Shown here piece after piece: positions 63,752-64,000 of a DNA stretch of 64,000 nucleotides. The notes below the pieces were generated by a model. That model searched no databases. It was not told the origin of the DNA and saw only the letters and a list, made by a program, of their open reading frames with translations. The DNA lies in the NCBI RefSeq assembly GCF_008271805.1, contig NZ_VSRY01000159.1:47871-111870 (forward strand), given 5' to 3'. The stretch's first letter is position 1, and each line of letters opens with the position of its first letter. The DNA is from Streptomyces sp. TRM49041. GTDB taxonomy: Bacteria > Actinomycetota > Actinomycetes > Streptomycetales > Streptomycetaceae. A program made the position numbers and the translations under genes.

Positions 63752-64000
63752 ATGCAGGACGCAGTGGGGGCACCGCTGCCGCCGCCCCACCAGCCGGGGC
63801 ACGCGGTGGCCGGCCGGCCCCAGCACGCACACCCCCCGGGCCCGCCGCCACCCCCACCCCGGCCCCCGCAGGGCCCGGCACCCCGGCCCCGCGCGCCGCA
63901 GGGACCGCCGCCTCCGCCTCCTCCGCCGGCCCCGGCTCAGCACCCTCCGGCCCCGCAGGGCCAGGCGCCGCAGGGCCAGGCGCCGCAGGGCCAGGCGCCG
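63752..64000 (+). CDS. Start of a Pro/Gln-rich protein (cut by the window end)
   Basis: ATG 63752 opens a frame that runs to the last base. The visible 83 residues are almost all Pro, Gln, Ala, Gly and His, with a poly-Pro block and, at the end, repeated PQGQA units from a 15-bp direct repeat. Such heads often precede a folded domain further on. What that domain is cannot be seen. Confidence 0.55.
   Translation, partial: MQDAVGAPLPPPHQPGHAVAGRPQHAHPPGPPPPPPRPPQGPAPRPRAPQGPPPPPPPPAPAQHPPAPQGQAPQGQAPQGQAP

Overview
The window is very GC-rich, with C or G at nearly every third codon position, many GTG and TTG starts, and a recognisable sporulation gene (ssgB). It reads as a stretch of a Streptomyces chromosome core, not an accessory island. 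No phage, IS element, CRISPR array or biosynthetic cluster was seen. Gene calls come from reading the translated sequence by eye, and no database search was possible.

Layout. 1-8.4 kb: the end of a MetQ-type methionine-binding lipoprotein, a GNAT acetyltransferase, and a cobalamin block. That block holds CobL, a very large BluB-CobT fusion with a roughly 700-residue Pro/Ala/Gln/Glu-rich head, and CobA/CysG. 8.5-11.5 kb: an SpoU/TrmH methyltransferase convergent with a membrane-anchored Ser/Thr kinase, then a small membrane protein. 11.6-12.2 kb: a minus-strand tRNA array (Gly, Cys, Val, Val, Val). 12.3-18.4 kb: PabB/PabC-like chorismate enzymes, GNAT, DsbA-like, small membrane proteins, a CGNR zinc-finger regulator and ssgB. 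18.5-18.9 kb: two tRNA-Val(CAC) genes. 18.9-21.5 kb: a DnaQ-like exonuclease and a coupled DUF4365/unknown pair. 21.6-32.3 kb: thrS, a HIT protein, an unknown four-helix membrane protein, an EF-G paralogue, the phosphatidylinositol mannoside genes (PIP synthase, acyltransferase, pimA) and a 36-bp tandem repeat.

32.4-44.9 kb is a classic bacterial core run: pdxS-pdxT-yebC, ruvCAB, yajC-secD-secF, apt and relA. 45-53 kb holds a DUF349 protein, a cyclophilin, a metallo-hydrolase, hisS, a VKOR-family protein, rarA, a DUF2470 protein and rpsD. 53.1-64 kb holds a degraded regulator remnant, then two small membrane/coiled-coil genes, alaS, ruvX, mltG and the shikimate genes aroE, aroC, aroK, aroB and aroQ, mostly with overlapping stops and starts. 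The window ends inside a Pro/Gln-rich ORF.

The best regulatory signals are two promoters matching the actinobacterial RecA-independent (PafBC-type) DNA-damage motif, one at ruvC and one at rarA, and an 18/19 match to the DmdR/IdeR iron box between the divergent DUF2470 gene and rpsD. Several genes also have a TANNNT hexamer 7-8 nt before the start codon, which suggests leaderless mRNAs. The most unusual coding feature is the BluB-CobT fusion, preceded by a six-codon minicistron.
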